Shown: piece by piece, positions 55,244 through 63,307 of the stretch
How positions within the stretch are numbered: position 1 is the stretch's first letter
How the letters are laid out: each line of letters opens with the position of its first letter
NCBI GenBank assembly: GCA_029011315.1
Contig: JAQXLA010000002.1
Coordinates: 1-64,000 of the forward strand
Length of the DNA stretch: 64,000 nucleotides
Source: Desulfovibrionaceae bacterium
GTDB lineage: Bacteria > Desulfobacterota > Desulfovibrionia > Desulfovibrionales > Desulfovibrionaceae
Direction of reading: 5' to 3'
Made by a program: the position numbers and the translations under genes
The notes under the pieces: generated by a model
The model's database searches: none
Seen by the model: only the letters and a program-made list of their open reading frames with translations
Told to the model about the DNA's origin: nothing

Positions 55244-55306
55244 GAAAAATCCTTGATTGGTACAACACATCTTTGCTGCGGTGAGAAAGAGATTGGTTTT
55301 TTTCCA

Positions 55307-55336
55307 TTGATATCAGGCATAATCTGTTGTAGACAA
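55307..55336 (-). promoter_or_regulatory. Weak promoter candidate for the exported protein-dsbD-trmJ unit
   Basis: On the minus strand, TTGTCT, an 18-base spacer and TATCAA, each four of six. It lies 64-93 bases upstream of the exported-protein ATG. Nearby leader DNA is otherwise unremarkable. Confidence 0.3.
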
Positions 55337-55466
55337 AGCTTTTTGCATGGCAGAGGCCTTGCGGGGATGGAATGCCTTCCGCAAAGAGTGGAACAGTCCG
55401 GTATGAAAAGCAAGTCTTTTCAGAAATGACGCCGTGGTGTGAAATTCAGCTGTCAGGAGACTCCAC

Positions 55467-55631
55467 ATGGAAAAAACGGATAAGGAAGTGCTGCAGGTTA
55501 CTAAGGAAATTGTCGTAAAATTTATTGAAACGCAGCGTATTTCGCCCAATAATTTTGCCGAAATGTTCCCGGCTATTTACAATGTTGTTCTGACGGCAGT
55601 CAGAGAAAGGCAGGGAGATATCGTTGAATAA
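55467..55631 (+). CDS. Small helical protein (54 residues)
   Basis: Too short for most gene callers. It begins MEKTDKEVLQVTKEIVVKF and continues ETQRISPNNFAEMFPAIYNVVLTAVRERQGDIVE, with CAGGAGACTCC ahead of the ATG. The amphipathic sequence with a P-N-N-F-x-E-x-F-P-x-I pattern recalls the N-terminal part of MucR-like regulators but has no zinc finger. Its last 8 bases overlap the start of the UbiE-like gene, so the two are probably co-translated. Unknown function. Confidence 0.6.
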   Translation: MEKTDKEVLQVTKEIVVKFIETQRISPNNFAEMFPAIYNVVLTAVRERQGDIVE

Positions 55632-56349
55632 ATATGAACAGAAATCGGATACATTTGTTCGTCCGAATATTTCAAAAATGTTTTCCGGTATTGTGTGCCG
55701 ATATGATATTCTGAATAGGGTGCTGAGCTGTAATCTGGATCAATACTGGCGTTTCAGGCTTGTGCGGGAGGTTTTTCCCGAAAGCAAGACAGGAAAAGGA
55801 CTGCGTTGCCTTGATTTGGCAGCCGGCACTCTGGACGTTTCTCTGGCTTTGCAGAAAAGATACCGGGAAGCTGAAGTTTGGGCAATGGATTTTTGTTTTT
55901 CCATGATGCGTCAGGGACTGCATAAAATTCGTCGAGACAATCCTATGCGGCTTTCTGTAGCGGATGCGAGGCTTCTTCCTCTTCCCGATGCCTGTGTCGA
56001 TGGAGTGACTATGTCGTTTGGCATTCGCAATATCGTTCCACGAGAATCAGCGTTTCGGGAAATGCTTCGCGTTCTGAAGCCAGGCAGCCGGGCCTGTATC
56101 TTGGAATTTGGTACTGGGCGGAAAAAGATTTTTTTCGGTTTGTACAATTTTTATCTGCAGCATATTCTGCCCGTAATCGGCCGTATTTCCGGAGACGCTT
56201 CGGCATATGAGTATCTGGCGGAGTCCATTATGCGTTTTCCGTCTGCTCCAGAATTGGCTGCGGAAATGGAAGCGGCCGGATTTCGGAATGTCCGCTATAT
56301 TCCTCTGGTCTCCGGAAGCGTGAACATCCATATCGGTGAACGGCCGTAA
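55624..56349 (+). CDS. UbiE/MenG-type methyltransferase
   Basis: 241-residue class I SAM methyltransferase. The order FVRPNISKMFSGIVCRYDILNRVLS, CLDLAAGTLDVSLAL (62-76), TMSFGIRNIVPRESAFREMLRVLKPGS and the C-terminal NIHIGER tail fits UbiE/MenG, which methylates demethylmenaquinone. The SAM motif DLAAGTLD departs from the usual DVAGGTGD, so the assignment is moderate. Start is TTG, with GGGAG 6 bases before it, and overlaps the small gene by 8 bases. Confidence 0.75.
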   Translation: MNKYEQKSDTFVRPNISKMFSGIVCRYDILNRVLSCNLDQYWRFRLVREVFPESKTGKGLRCLDLAAGTLDVSLALQKRYREAEVWAMDFCFSMMRQGLHKIRRDNPMRLSVADARLLPLPDACVDGVTMSFGIRNIVPRESAFREMLRVLKPGSRACILEFGTGRKKIFFGLYNFYLQHILPVIGRISGDASAYEYLAESIMRFPSAPELAAEMEAAGFRNVRYIPLVSGSVNIHIGERP

Positions 56350-56370
56350 GAGACCGGATTTTTTAATGCG

Positions 56371-56404
56371 AAAAAAGGCTGAGCTTATCAACTCAGCCTT
56401 TTTT
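56371..56404. terminator. Bidirectional terminator between the UbiE-like and aminotransferase genes
   Basis: AAAAAAGGCTGAG (56371-56383) pairs with CTCAGCCTTTTTT (56392-56404), a 13-bp stem with an 8-base loop and T6 in both directions. Confidence 0.92.
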
Positions 56405-56412
56405 CTATTCAG

Positions 56413-57597
56413 CTATTTTTGAATGGCTTTCTTGAAGCCTTCAGCAGATCTGGCGATGACTTCGTCTTCAACGCAGAATGCCAGACGGAAGTACCCCGGG
56501 CCGAAGAAACCCTTTCCGGGAACGGCGAGAATCCTTTCTTTCACGAGCCTGTTGACAAAGGCAACGTCATCTCCGCCTGGAGCCTTGGGAAAGAAATAAA
56601 AAGCCCCCTGGGGCATACGGAATTCGTATCCGGCGTCCTGCAGGATGGAAGCCATCAGATCACGGCGCTTTCTGTAAACCTCTACATCCACCTGGGATCC
56701 GAGAGCTCCTGCCATGATGTGCTGACCGATGACTGGCGGGTTGACAAAGCCGAGCACTCTGTTTGACAGTGTAAGAGCTCCCATCAGTTCAGAGCGTTCT
56801 TCAAAAAGCGGCGACAGAGCAATATAGCCGATTCTTTCGCCTGCCAGAGAGAGATTTTTTGAAAAAGAACTGACAACCACAGCATATGGATAGAGCGGCA
56901 GAGGACTGGGAACCGTTACCCCGTCAAAGGTCAGGAAGCGATACGGTTCATCTGCAACGAGATAGACAGCGCGGCCGTATTTCTCGGATGCCTTTTGGAG
57001 CAGTTCCGCAATCTGCCGTATTTCTGCTTCCGTGTAGACCACGCCAGTCGGATTGTGCGGGGAATTTATGATCAGTGCACGGGTTTTTGCCGTGATGGCA
57101 TTTTCCAGCGCATTGAAGTCTGGAGCAAAGGTATCAGTTTCCGAAGGAACAGTTTTGAGCACTCCACCATGATTGGCGACATAGGAGACATATTCTACAA
57201 AGCATGGCGCAAAGGTCAGGACTTCGTCGCCAGGTTCAAGAACAGAATGAAAAAATGCGTTGAGGGCGCCGGCTGCACCGCAGGAGAGGAGCACGTCATT
57301 GCCGGAAAGAGCGGTTTTGTGCTCTTCAGCAAGCCATGCGGCCAGTTTTTCTCTGGCCCAGGGGAATCCCGCATTGGGCATATACCCGAGACTGAAGGGC
57401 GCGTCGACCTTTTCCGCAAAGGCTCGAAGCGTTTTGCCGACTGCTTCCGGCGGAGCCAGATCCGGATTGCCCAGACTAAAATCACATACGGCATCATTGC
57501 CGTATTTCTGTTTCAGCTGGATGCCTGCTTCAAACATCCGGCGAATCCAGGAACCACCCTCAATGGACTGCTTTATTTGAGCACTAATGAACTGCAT
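56413..57597 (-). CDS. PLP-dependent class I/II aminotransferase
   Basis: 394 residues, fold type I. SLGNPDLAPPEAV and YMPNAGFPWAREKLA are the N-terminal substrate region; LIINSPHNPTGVVY, LVADEPYRFLTFDG and the PLP lysine in SSFSKNLSLAGERIGY are present. It resembles AspB-type enzymes acting on aspartate, aromatic or branched amino acids; substrate not determined. Two upstream ATGs exist; the one at 57597 has the best spacing from AGAGG. It is transcribed alone. Confidence 0.85.
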   Translation of the reverse strand: MQFISAQIKQSIEGGSWIRRMFEAGIQLKQKYGNDAVCDFSLGNPDLAPPEAVGKTLRAFAEKVDAPFSLGYMPNAGFPWAREKLAAWLAEEHKTALSGNDVLLSCGAAGALNAFFHSVLEPGDEVLTFAPCFVEYVSYVANHGGVLKTVPSETDTFAPDFNALENAITAKTRALIINSPHNPTGVVYTEAEIRQIAELLQKASEKYGRAVYLVADEPYRFLTFDGVTVPSPLPLYPYAVVVSSFSKNLSLAGERIGYIALSPLFEERSELMGALTLSNRVLGFVNPPVIGQHIMAGALGSQVDVEVYRKRRDLMASILQDAGYEFRMPQGAFYFFPKAPGGDDVAFVNRLVKERILAVPGKGFFGPGYFRLAFCVEDEVIARSAEGFKKAIQK

Positions 57598-57920
57598 AAG
57601 CATACGCCTCTGTAAAACTTGAATTTTGGACTGGATGCCCTTTCTTTGTATATTGTTTTTCAGATTTTGACCAGAAGTTCGCGGAAGAGCAATCGTTGGA
57701 AAACTGAAGACATCAGGTGTATGAAAAAGACAGATAGGTATCTTGACAGGAAAGCTTAAGGCTAGTAGAAAAAACATGAAAAGTCTTTCTAAAAAACTTC
57801 CTCAGGATCTTTTTTAGATAGCATTCATGGCTGAATTCGAAAAACGGTCGGTTTCCCCGGTGTTTCGGATTCATACTCATCATAAAAACATCAGGAAACC
57901 CAGAATTTAAGGAGCTAGAA
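57598..57920. promoter_or_regulatory. Divergent control region between the aminotransferase and CitE-like genes
   Basis: About 320 bases without a gene. It holds the CitE-side promoter (57743-57771), a 9-bp AT-rich inverted repeat TCTAAAAAA..TTTTTTAGA (57788-57818) inside the resulting leader, and an AAGGAG ribosome site just before the CitE-like ATG. No clear aminotransferase promoter was found. Confidence 0.4.
57743..57771 (+). promoter_or_regulatory. Promoter for the CitE-like gene
   Basis: A perfect TTGACA (57743-57748), 17 bases, then TAGAAA (57766-57771, four of six). It would give a leader of about 140 bases containing an AT-rich inverted repeat. Strength fits the highly biased codon use of the gene. 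Confidence 0.6.
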
Positions 57921-58823
57921 ATGGCTGTTCAGCGTTCTATTTTCTATGTCCCTGGCAACAACCCCAAATTCCTTGAAAAAGCCAAAAGCATTCCCGCTGA
58001 TATTATCACTCTCGACCTCGAGGACTCCATTCCTCCGTCTGAAAAAGAAGTTACCCGCGAAATGATCGCGAAGGAACTCAAGGAAGGCAACATCGCTGCT
58101 GCTACCGGTGCTGACATGTATGTCCGCATCAATAACTGGGAAACCTTCATGACCCTGGACGACCTGAATGCTGTTGTCGTTCCTGGCCTGAAAGGTATTA
58201 CGCTTGCGAAAACCGGCCATGCCGACGACGTCAAGCGTCTTGACTATGTTCTGTCCAAGCTCGAACAGGAACGCGGCATCGAACCCGGCACTGTGAAAAT
58301 TTCCATGCTGCTCGAAACCGCCAAGGGCATCATGAATGCCTATGAATGCTGTATGGCCAGCCCCCGTAACGTCAACGCCATCTTTGGCGCTGTTGACTAC
58401 TGCCGCGATATGCGCGTGAAACTGACCGATAAGGGTGAAGAACAGCTTTGGGGTCGTGCGAAGACCGCTATCGCTTGCCGCGCTGCCGGTATCGTCGCTA
58501 TCGATGCTCCCTTTGTTAACTACACCGACGTCGAAGCTTTTGAAGCGAACGTCCGTGACGGTCTGCAGATGGGCTACGGCGGCCGCATGATCATCAATCC
58601 CCGTCAGGTTGAACCCTCCAACCGTCTGTATGCTCCCGATCCGGCCGACGTGCAGTGGGCTCGCGATGTCGTGAAGTGCTTCGAAGAAGAAGGCCTCGCG
58701 AAGGGTAAGGCTGCTGTGTCCCTGAACGGCAAGATGGTTGATACTCCTGTGTATTTGAACGCTCTTGACATCCTCCAGGCTCAGTCTGAAATTGATGCCA
58801 AGATGGCGAAGATGGCGAAGTAA
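57921..58823 (+). CDS. CitE-like lyase (HpcH/HpaI aldolase family)
   Basis: 300-residue TIM-barrel lyase of the citrate lyase beta/malyl-CoA lyase group. VPGNNPKFLEKA, LDLEDS (31-36), Arg69 in YVRIN, Glu132 in LLETAKG and Asp159 in GAVDYCRDM are the expected CoA-thioester and Mg2+ residues. Family members cleave or form malyl-, citramalyl- or similar CoA thioesters; CitD/CitF partners of true citrate lyase are absent here. Codon use is extremely biased, suggesting very high expression. AAGGAG lies 7 bases before the ATG; a terminator follows. Confidence 0.85.
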   Translation: MAVQRSIFYVPGNNPKFLEKAKSIPADIITLDLEDSIPPSEKEVTREMIAKELKEGNIAAATGADMYVRINNWETFMTLDDLNAVVVPGLKGITLAKTGHADDVKRLDYVLSKLEQERGIEPGTVKISMLLETAKGIMNAYECCMASPRNVNAIFGAVDYCRDMRVKLTDKGEEQLWGRAKTAIACRAAGIVAIDAPFVNYTDVEAFEANVRDGLQMGYGGRMIINPRQVEPSNRLYAPDPADVQWARDVVKCFEEEGLAKGKAAVSLNGKMVDTPVYLNALDILQAQSEIDAKMAKMAK

Positions 58824-58836
58824 GTAAGCTTCATCC

Positions 58837-58866
58837 GGGGACGGACTGTTTTTTGCAGTCCGCCCC
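58837..58866 (+). terminator. Terminator after the CitE-like gene
   Basis: GGGGACGGACTG (58837-58848) and CAGTCCGCCCC (58856-58866) pair with one bulge around a T-rich loop; a downstream T run is several bases away. It likely limits read-through to the malic enzyme gene. Confidence 0.7.
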
Positions 58867-58898
58867 TTTAACTCTTTTTTTTTCATATTTTATAAAAT

Positions 58899-58954
58899 CG
58901 GGTAATGTATTTCTGTAGATTGCAACACCAACAGATCATTTCCCGTTTTTTTTT
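58899..58954 (+). promoter_or_regulatory. Hairpin with T9 tract upstream of the malic enzyme gene
   Basis: CGGGTAATG (58899-58907) pairs with CATTTCCCG (58937-58945), with one mismatch, around a 29-base loop; nine T follow. It lies 30-90 bases ahead of the malic enzyme ATG. A weak promoter (TTTAAC, 18 bases, TATAAA) precedes it. It could be a second terminator of the CitE-like transcript or an attenuator. Confidence 0.4.
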
Positions 58955-58987
58955 GACACAGATACATGAAGACGGATTGAACGGACT

Positions 58988-60241
58988 ATGTCGAAAATTA
59001 CTAATTTGCGCGAAGACGCCCTCCAGTTTCATAGAGAACATACGGGGAAGATCGAAATTCGGGTTAAAGTCTCGACAGCAGAAACCGATGATCTGACTTT
59101 GGCGTATTCTCCTGGAGTGGCTGAGCCCTGTATGGAGATCTATCGCGATCCGTCGACGCTGGATCTGTATACGAACCATGCTAACAGTGTATGTGTCGTT
59201 TCGGATGGAACTGCTGTTCTGGGGCTTGGCAACATAGGCCCTTGTGCCGCCATGCCTGTTATGGAAGGCAAGGCACTGCTTTTCAAAAAATTTGGTGATG
59301 TTGACGCGTTTCCTATTTGCGTCAATACGAATGATGTCGATAAGATTATTGAATTTGTAGAATTGCTTGCTCCAACCTTTGGAGGCGTGAATCTTGAAGA
59401 TATCAAAGCGCCTCAATGCTTTGAAATAGAAGATACTTTGAAGGCTCGGGGCATTTTTCAGGGTCCTATTTTTCACGATGATCAGCATGGCACAGCTATT
59501 GTGACATTAGCCGGCGTGCTGAATGCCCTGAAGATTGTTGGAAAAGACATCAACAATATCAAGGTCGTGACGAGCGGTGCTGGAGCTGCCGGCACAGCGA
59601 TAATCAAGCTGCTCATGGCCTGTGGGTTGAAAAATGTAATCATGTGCGATTCTATCGGTGCCATCTGGGATGGCAGACCGAAAGGGATGAATAAATATAA
59701 AGCCATGATTGCAAAGGCAACGAATCCTGATAAGCTTCAGGGAACCTTGGCGGATGCCATAAAGGGAGCTGATGTTTTTATCGGTGTTTCTGTGCCGAAC
59801 TCATTGACAGAGGACATGATACGTAGTATGAATAATCAACCTATAGTTTTTGCACAGGCAAATCCAACTCCTGAGATTTGGCCTATTCAAAGAGCTATAG
59901 ATGCCGGAGCAAAAGTTGTTGCAACCGGTCGCTCCGATGTGAAAAACCAAATTAACAATGTATTGGTTTTTCCCGGATTATTCAGAGGTGCTATAGATGT
60001 TCGGGCTACGGAAATCAATGACGCGATGAAAATCGCTGTAGCGCATGCCATCGCCGATTTAGTAACTTCCGATCAATTATGTCCTGACTATATCATTCCC
60101 TCATCTTTGGATGAAAATGTTGCACCGGCAGTAGCTGCAGCGGCGGCAAAAGCTGCAATTGAAACTGGTGTGGCACGAAATCCAATTGATCCTAAAGTCG
60201 TCGCAGAAAATTTGCGCAAGCGTCTGCGGCAGCAAAAATGA
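58988..60241 (+). CDS. Malic enzyme, NAD(P)-dependent (short form)
   Basis: 417 residues. Oxidative decarboxylation of malate to pyruvate and CO2. YSPGVAEPC, the catalytic region NIGPCAAMPVMEGKA, FHDDQHGTA (metal ligands) and GAGAAGTA (cofactor fold) are all intact. The protein is the short bacterial type without a phosphotransacetylase-like tail. The ribosome site is weak. Its codon use is ordinary, unlike both neighbours. Cofactor choice (NAD or NADP) is not determined. Confidence 0.93.
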   Translation: MSKITNLREDALQFHREHTGKIEIRVKVSTAETDDLTLAYSPGVAEPCMEIYRDPSTLDLYTNHANSVCVVSDGTAVLGLGNIGPCAAMPVMEGKALLFKKFGDVDAFPICVNTNDVDKIIEFVELLAPTFGGVNLEDIKAPQCFEIEDTLKARGIFQGPIFHDDQHGTAIVTLAGVLNALKIVGKDINNIKVVTSGAGAAGTAIIKLLMACGLKNVIMCDSIGAIWDGRPKGMNKYKAMIAKATNPDKLQGTLADAIKGADVFIGVSVPNSLTEDMIRSMNNQPIVFAQANPTPEIWPIQRAIDAGAKVVATGRSDVKNQINNVLVFPGLFRGAIDVRATEINDAMKIAVAHAIADLVTSDQLCPDYIIPSSLDENVAPAVAAAAAKAAIETGVARNPIDPKVVAENLRKRLRQQK

Positions 60242-60335
60242 TTGCTCTCTGGCAGTGGACTGCGATTTCTTTTTGTCCTGACCTCTTGCCGGTGACAATA
60301 ATGGCTTGGAGTAAACATAAATTTGGAGGTCATCC

Positions 60336-61745
60336 ATGATTCAAGCTTCGCTTATCAAAGAAATGGAAGGCATCGTCGGTAAGGAAAACGTCTTTACCAG
60401 CGAAGCCGATCGTCAGAGCTATTCCTATGATGCCGCTGTTATCGAACACGTCATCCCGGGTGCCGTTATTCGTCCTACCAAGACCGAACAGCTCGGCGAA
60501 GTTATTAAAAAATTGTATGACGAAGGCGTTCCGATGTCTTTCCGTGGTTCAGGCACCAACCTGTCCGGCGGAACCACCGTTGACAGCCCCGACTGCGTCG
60601 TGGTTTGCACCAACGCTTTGAACAAAATCATCGAAGTTAACGCTAACGATCTGTATGTGACCGCTGAATCCGGTACTATTACTGCGAAGATGGCTGCCGC
60701 TTGCGCCGCTAAGGGCCTGTTCTATCCTCCGGATCCGGGTTCCATGTCTGTGTCCACCATCGGTGGTAACGTCAACGAAAACTCCGGCGGTCTCCGCGGT
60801 CTGAAATACGGCACCACGAAAGCGTATGTTATGGCCATGGAATTCTATGGCAATAACGGCGAACTCTGCAAAACTGGTTCTCGTACTGTTAAGTGCGCCA
60901 CCGGTTATGACCTCGCTGGCCTTCTGATCGCTTCTGAAGGTACTCTGGCCTGCCTGAGCCGCATCACCTTCAAACTCGTTCCTCCGCCGAAGGCTTCCAA
61001 GGCCTGCGTTGCCTACTTCCCGGATATGGAACATGCTTCCCAGGCTGTTGCTGACATCATCGCTTCTCACGTCGTTCCCTGTACGCTGGAATTCCTTGAT
61101 CACGATTCCATCAACTACATCGAAGACTTCGCTAAAGCCGGCATGGATCGTAGCGCTGGCGCTATGCTTCTCGTTGAAGTTGACGGCCATCCGGCTCAGG
61201 TCGCTGATGAAGCCGCTATCGTTGAAAAATGCCTCAATGCCAACAACCCCATGGCCGTGCTCGTTCCTAAGAACGCTGCTGAAAAGGCTCGCCTGTGGGA
61301 AGGCCGCCGTGTGGCTATTCCTGCTCTCGCTCGTTGCCGGCCGACTCTGCGTCTTGAAGACGTCACCGTCTGCCGTTCTCAGATCCCCGCTATGATTAAG
61401 GGTCTGCAGAAGCTTGCGAAGGACAACAATGTGCAGCTCGCCACCTTCGGTCATGCCGGTGACGGTAACCTGCATCCTTCCATCCTTTGCGACAAGCGTG
61501 ATAAGGTCGAAATGGAACGCGTTGAACGCGCTGCTGAAGGCCTGTTCCTCCTCGCTCTGGAACTTAATGGTACTCTGTCCGGCGAACACGGCATCGGCAC
61601 CACGAAGAAGAAGTACATGGAGAAGGAAACCTCTCGCGGTACCATCATGTGGTCTCGCCGTATGCGTGAAGCCATGGATCCGAAAGGTCTCTTCAACGCC
61701 AACAAGATCGTGGGTGTTAACACCGTTCACGATTCCGTTTGCTAG
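60336..61745 (+). CDS. glcD: FAD-linked oxidase, GlcD/D-lactate dehydrogenase type
   Basis: 469-residue flavoprotein oxidising a 2-hydroxyacid. The PCMH FAD domain has FRGSGTNLSGG, PDPGSMSVSTIGGNVNENSGG and LKYG; the C-terminal oxidase domain has TFGHAGDGNLHPSI and LSGEHGIGTTKKKYM. In sulfate reducers this type, paired with an Fe-S subunit, acts as D-lactate dehydrogenase; glycolate oxidation is the other known role. Codons are strongly biased (high expression). TTGGAGGTCATCC precedes the ATG. It is 94 bases after the malic enzyme gene. Confidence 0.9.
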   Translation: MIQASLIKEMEGIVGKENVFTSEADRQSYSYDAAVIEHVIPGAVIRPTKTEQLGEVIKKLYDEGVPMSFRGSGTNLSGGTTVDSPDCVVVCTNALNKIIEVNANDLYVTAESGTITAKMAAACAAKGLFYPPDPGSMSVSTIGGNVNENSGGLRGLKYGTTKAYVMAMEFYGNNGELCKTGSRTVKCATGYDLAGLLIASEGTLACLSRITFKLVPPPKASKACVAYFPDMEHASQAVADIIASHVVPCTLEFLDHDSINYIEDFAKAGMDRSAGAMLLVEVDGHPAQVADEAAIVEKCLNANNPMAVLVPKNAAEKARLWEGRRVAIPALARCRPTLRLEDVTVCRSQIPAMIKGLQKLAKDNNVQLATFGHAGDGNLHPSILCDKRDKVEMERVERAAEGLFLLALELNGTLSGEHGIGTTKKKYMEKETSRGTIMWSRRMREAMDPKGLFNANKIVGVNTVHDSVC

Positions 61746-61774
61746 TTAGCTTTTTCTTAAAATCATAAAACCAA

Positions 61775-61800
61775 CTTGGGCAGACACCAGTCTGCCCAAG
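61775..61800 (+). promoter_or_regulatory. Perfect intercistronic hairpin between glcD and glcF
   Basis: CTTGGGCAGAC (61775-61785), loop ACCA, GTCTGCCCAAG (61790-61800): 11 perfect base pairs. No T tract follows; the glcF ribosome site (TAGGGGAA) begins at once. It probably stabilises or processes the message and adjusts the ratio of the two subunits, rather than ending transcription. Confidence 0.6.
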
Positions 61801-61814
61801 TAGGGGAATATATC

Positions 61815-63110
61815 ATGAGCGATCTCAATAGCCTTGCCAAGGCGTTGATGGAAATCGACGACCTCCTTGCTTCCTGCATGAAATGCGGCTTCTGCCAGGC
61901 TTTTTGTCCTGTGTTTGATCAGACTCGTAAAGAGGGTGACGTCACCCGTGGTAAGATTGCTCTTACCGAAAATCTCGCCCGTCTGGTGATTCAGGATCCC
62001 GATCAGGTTTACGAAAAGCTGTCTCACTGCTTGATGTGCGGCAGTTGCGCGTACAACTGTCCTTCCGGCGTGAAAACGATGGATATCTTCATCGCCGCCA
62101 GAGAAGCTTTCGCGAATTACAACGGCCTGAACGCCATTGAAAAAGCTATTTTCCGTACGTTGCTTCCCAATCCCCGCATTCTCGATACTCTGATGCGCGT
62201 TGGATCTCCTTTCCAGAAGCTCATCATGAAGAAGGAAGAAGACAAAGTTCAGGACACCGCTCGTGCTCCTCTGATGAAGGCCTTCATCGGTGCCGAACGT
62301 CGTATTCCTGTTGTGGCTGACAAGTCCTTCCATGCTACGCACGGCAAAATTAACATGCCTGTTGGCAAAAGCGGTCTGAAAGTTGTGTACTTCCCCGGTT
62401 GCATGGGTGACCTCGTGTACACGAAGATTTCTGACGCTTGCATGAAGATTTTTGACTACCACGGAGTTGGTGTCTTCATGGCTGATAACTTCGCCTGCTG
62501 TGGCATGCCCGCTATGTCCCACGGCGAACGTAACGGTATCTTGAAGATGCTCCGTCATAACCTTGATATTTTGCAGGATGTCAAATTTGACTATATTATC
62601 ACTCCTTGCGCTTCCTGCACCGAAATGATCAAGGAATACTGGCCTCGCTATGCTGAGGATCTTGAACCTCAGTATCGCAGACTGGCGAAGGATATCGCTG
62701 AAAAGTCCATGGAAATCAACCAGTTCGTTGTTGATGTCCTGAAGATTCAGGCTTCCAAGCACCGTGGTGGTACTCCTGTGACCTATCATGAATCCTGTCA
62801 CTTGAGAATGGGTCTTGGCATCAGTGCTCAGCCGCGTGTTCTGATTAACGTAAACCAGAACATGAACCTGGTTGAAATGAATGAAGCTGATCATTGCTGC
62901 GGTTGCGGCGGTAGCTTCACGCTTGATGAACCCGAACTGTCTCGTGAAATTGGTCAGCGTAAACGTGATAACATCGTGAACTCTGGTGCTGCTGTTGTTG
63001 CAACTGGCTGCCCCGCTTGCATGATGCAGCTCAATGATATGCTGTCTCGTAATCATGATAAGGTTGTTGTAAAGCATACGGCTGAAATTTATGCTGATAC
63101 GCTGAAGTAA
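61815..63110 (+). CDS. glcF: Iron-sulfur subunit of the hydroxyacid dehydrogenase, GlcF/heterodisulfide-reductase type
   Basis: 431-residue electron-transfer partner of GlcD. Two 4Fe-4S motifs (CMKCGFCQAFCP and CLMCGSCAYNCP, residues about 20-85) are followed by two CCG domains (YFPGCMGDL..FACCGMPA and YHESCHLR..HCCGCGG). Electrons would pass on to the menaquinone pool or another acceptor. The ATG follows GGGGAA; an upstream TTG start would begin inside the hairpin. Codon use is strongly biased, like glcD. A terminator follows. Confidence 0.9.
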   Translation: MSDLNSLAKALMEIDDLLASCMKCGFCQAFCPVFDQTRKEGDVTRGKIALTENLARLVIQDPDQVYEKLSHCLMCGSCAYNCPSGVKTMDIFIAAREAFANYNGLNAIEKAIFRTLLPNPRILDTLMRVGSPFQKLIMKKEEDKVQDTARAPLMKAFIGAERRIPVVADKSFHATHGKINMPVGKSGLKVVYFPGCMGDLVYTKISDACMKIFDYHGVGVFMADNFACCGMPAMSHGERNGILKMLRHNLDILQDVKFDYIITPCASCTEMIKEYWPRYAEDLEPQYRRLAKDIAEKSMEINQFVVDVLKIQASKHRGGTPVTYHESCHLRMGLGISAQPRVLINVNQNMNLVEMNEADHCCGCGGSFTLDEPELSREIGQRKRDNIVNSGAAVVATGCPACMMQLNDMLSRNHDKVVVKHTAEIYADTLK

Positions 63111-63140
63111 TCTTGTCATAAGATGATATTATAATACCTT

Positions 63141-63174
63141 AGGGGAAGAGAGTTTTACTTTCTTCCCCTTTTTT
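63141..63174 (+). terminator. Terminator after glcF
   Basis: AGGGGAAGA (63141-63149) pairs with TCTTCCCCTT (63161-63170) around 11 bases, followed by a T run. It ends the glcD-glcF transcript. Confidence 0.85.
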
Positions 63175-63247
63175 ATATAGACAAAAAAATAAAAAAAAGA
63201 TAAAATTTTACAAAACAAAGATGGTTTAAAAGATTATTTTTGTTTTT

Positions 63248-63304
63248 ACGTCTACAGATTTATCTTGATGGTCAAGATCATTCCCCTCTGTGGACGTTTT
63301 TTTT
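63248..63304 (+). ncRNA. Nested hairpin with T8 tract, possible small RNA or second terminator
   Basis: An outer stem ACGTCTACAGA (63248-63258) with TCTGTGGACGT (63287-63297), 11 bp including one G-T, encloses an inner 7-bp hairpin ATCTTGA-TGG-TCAAGAT (63262-63278). Eight T follow. It sits in AT-rich DNA about 75 bases past the glcF terminator. A weak promoter (TTTACA 63207-63212 and GATTAT 63232-63237, spacing long) could drive it. No family was recognised. Confidence 0.4.
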
Positions 63305-63307
63305 ATT

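Noticed and set aside
57915..58886. 323-residue minus-strand frame opposite the CitE-like gene
   Set aside because: Shadow frame caused by the same codon bias; the sense gene has all CitE residues.
60549..63119. Long minus-strand frames (393 and 457 residues) opposite glcD and glcF
   Set aside because: Highly biased codons in the sense genes keep the antisense frames open; neither has a start signal or a domain.
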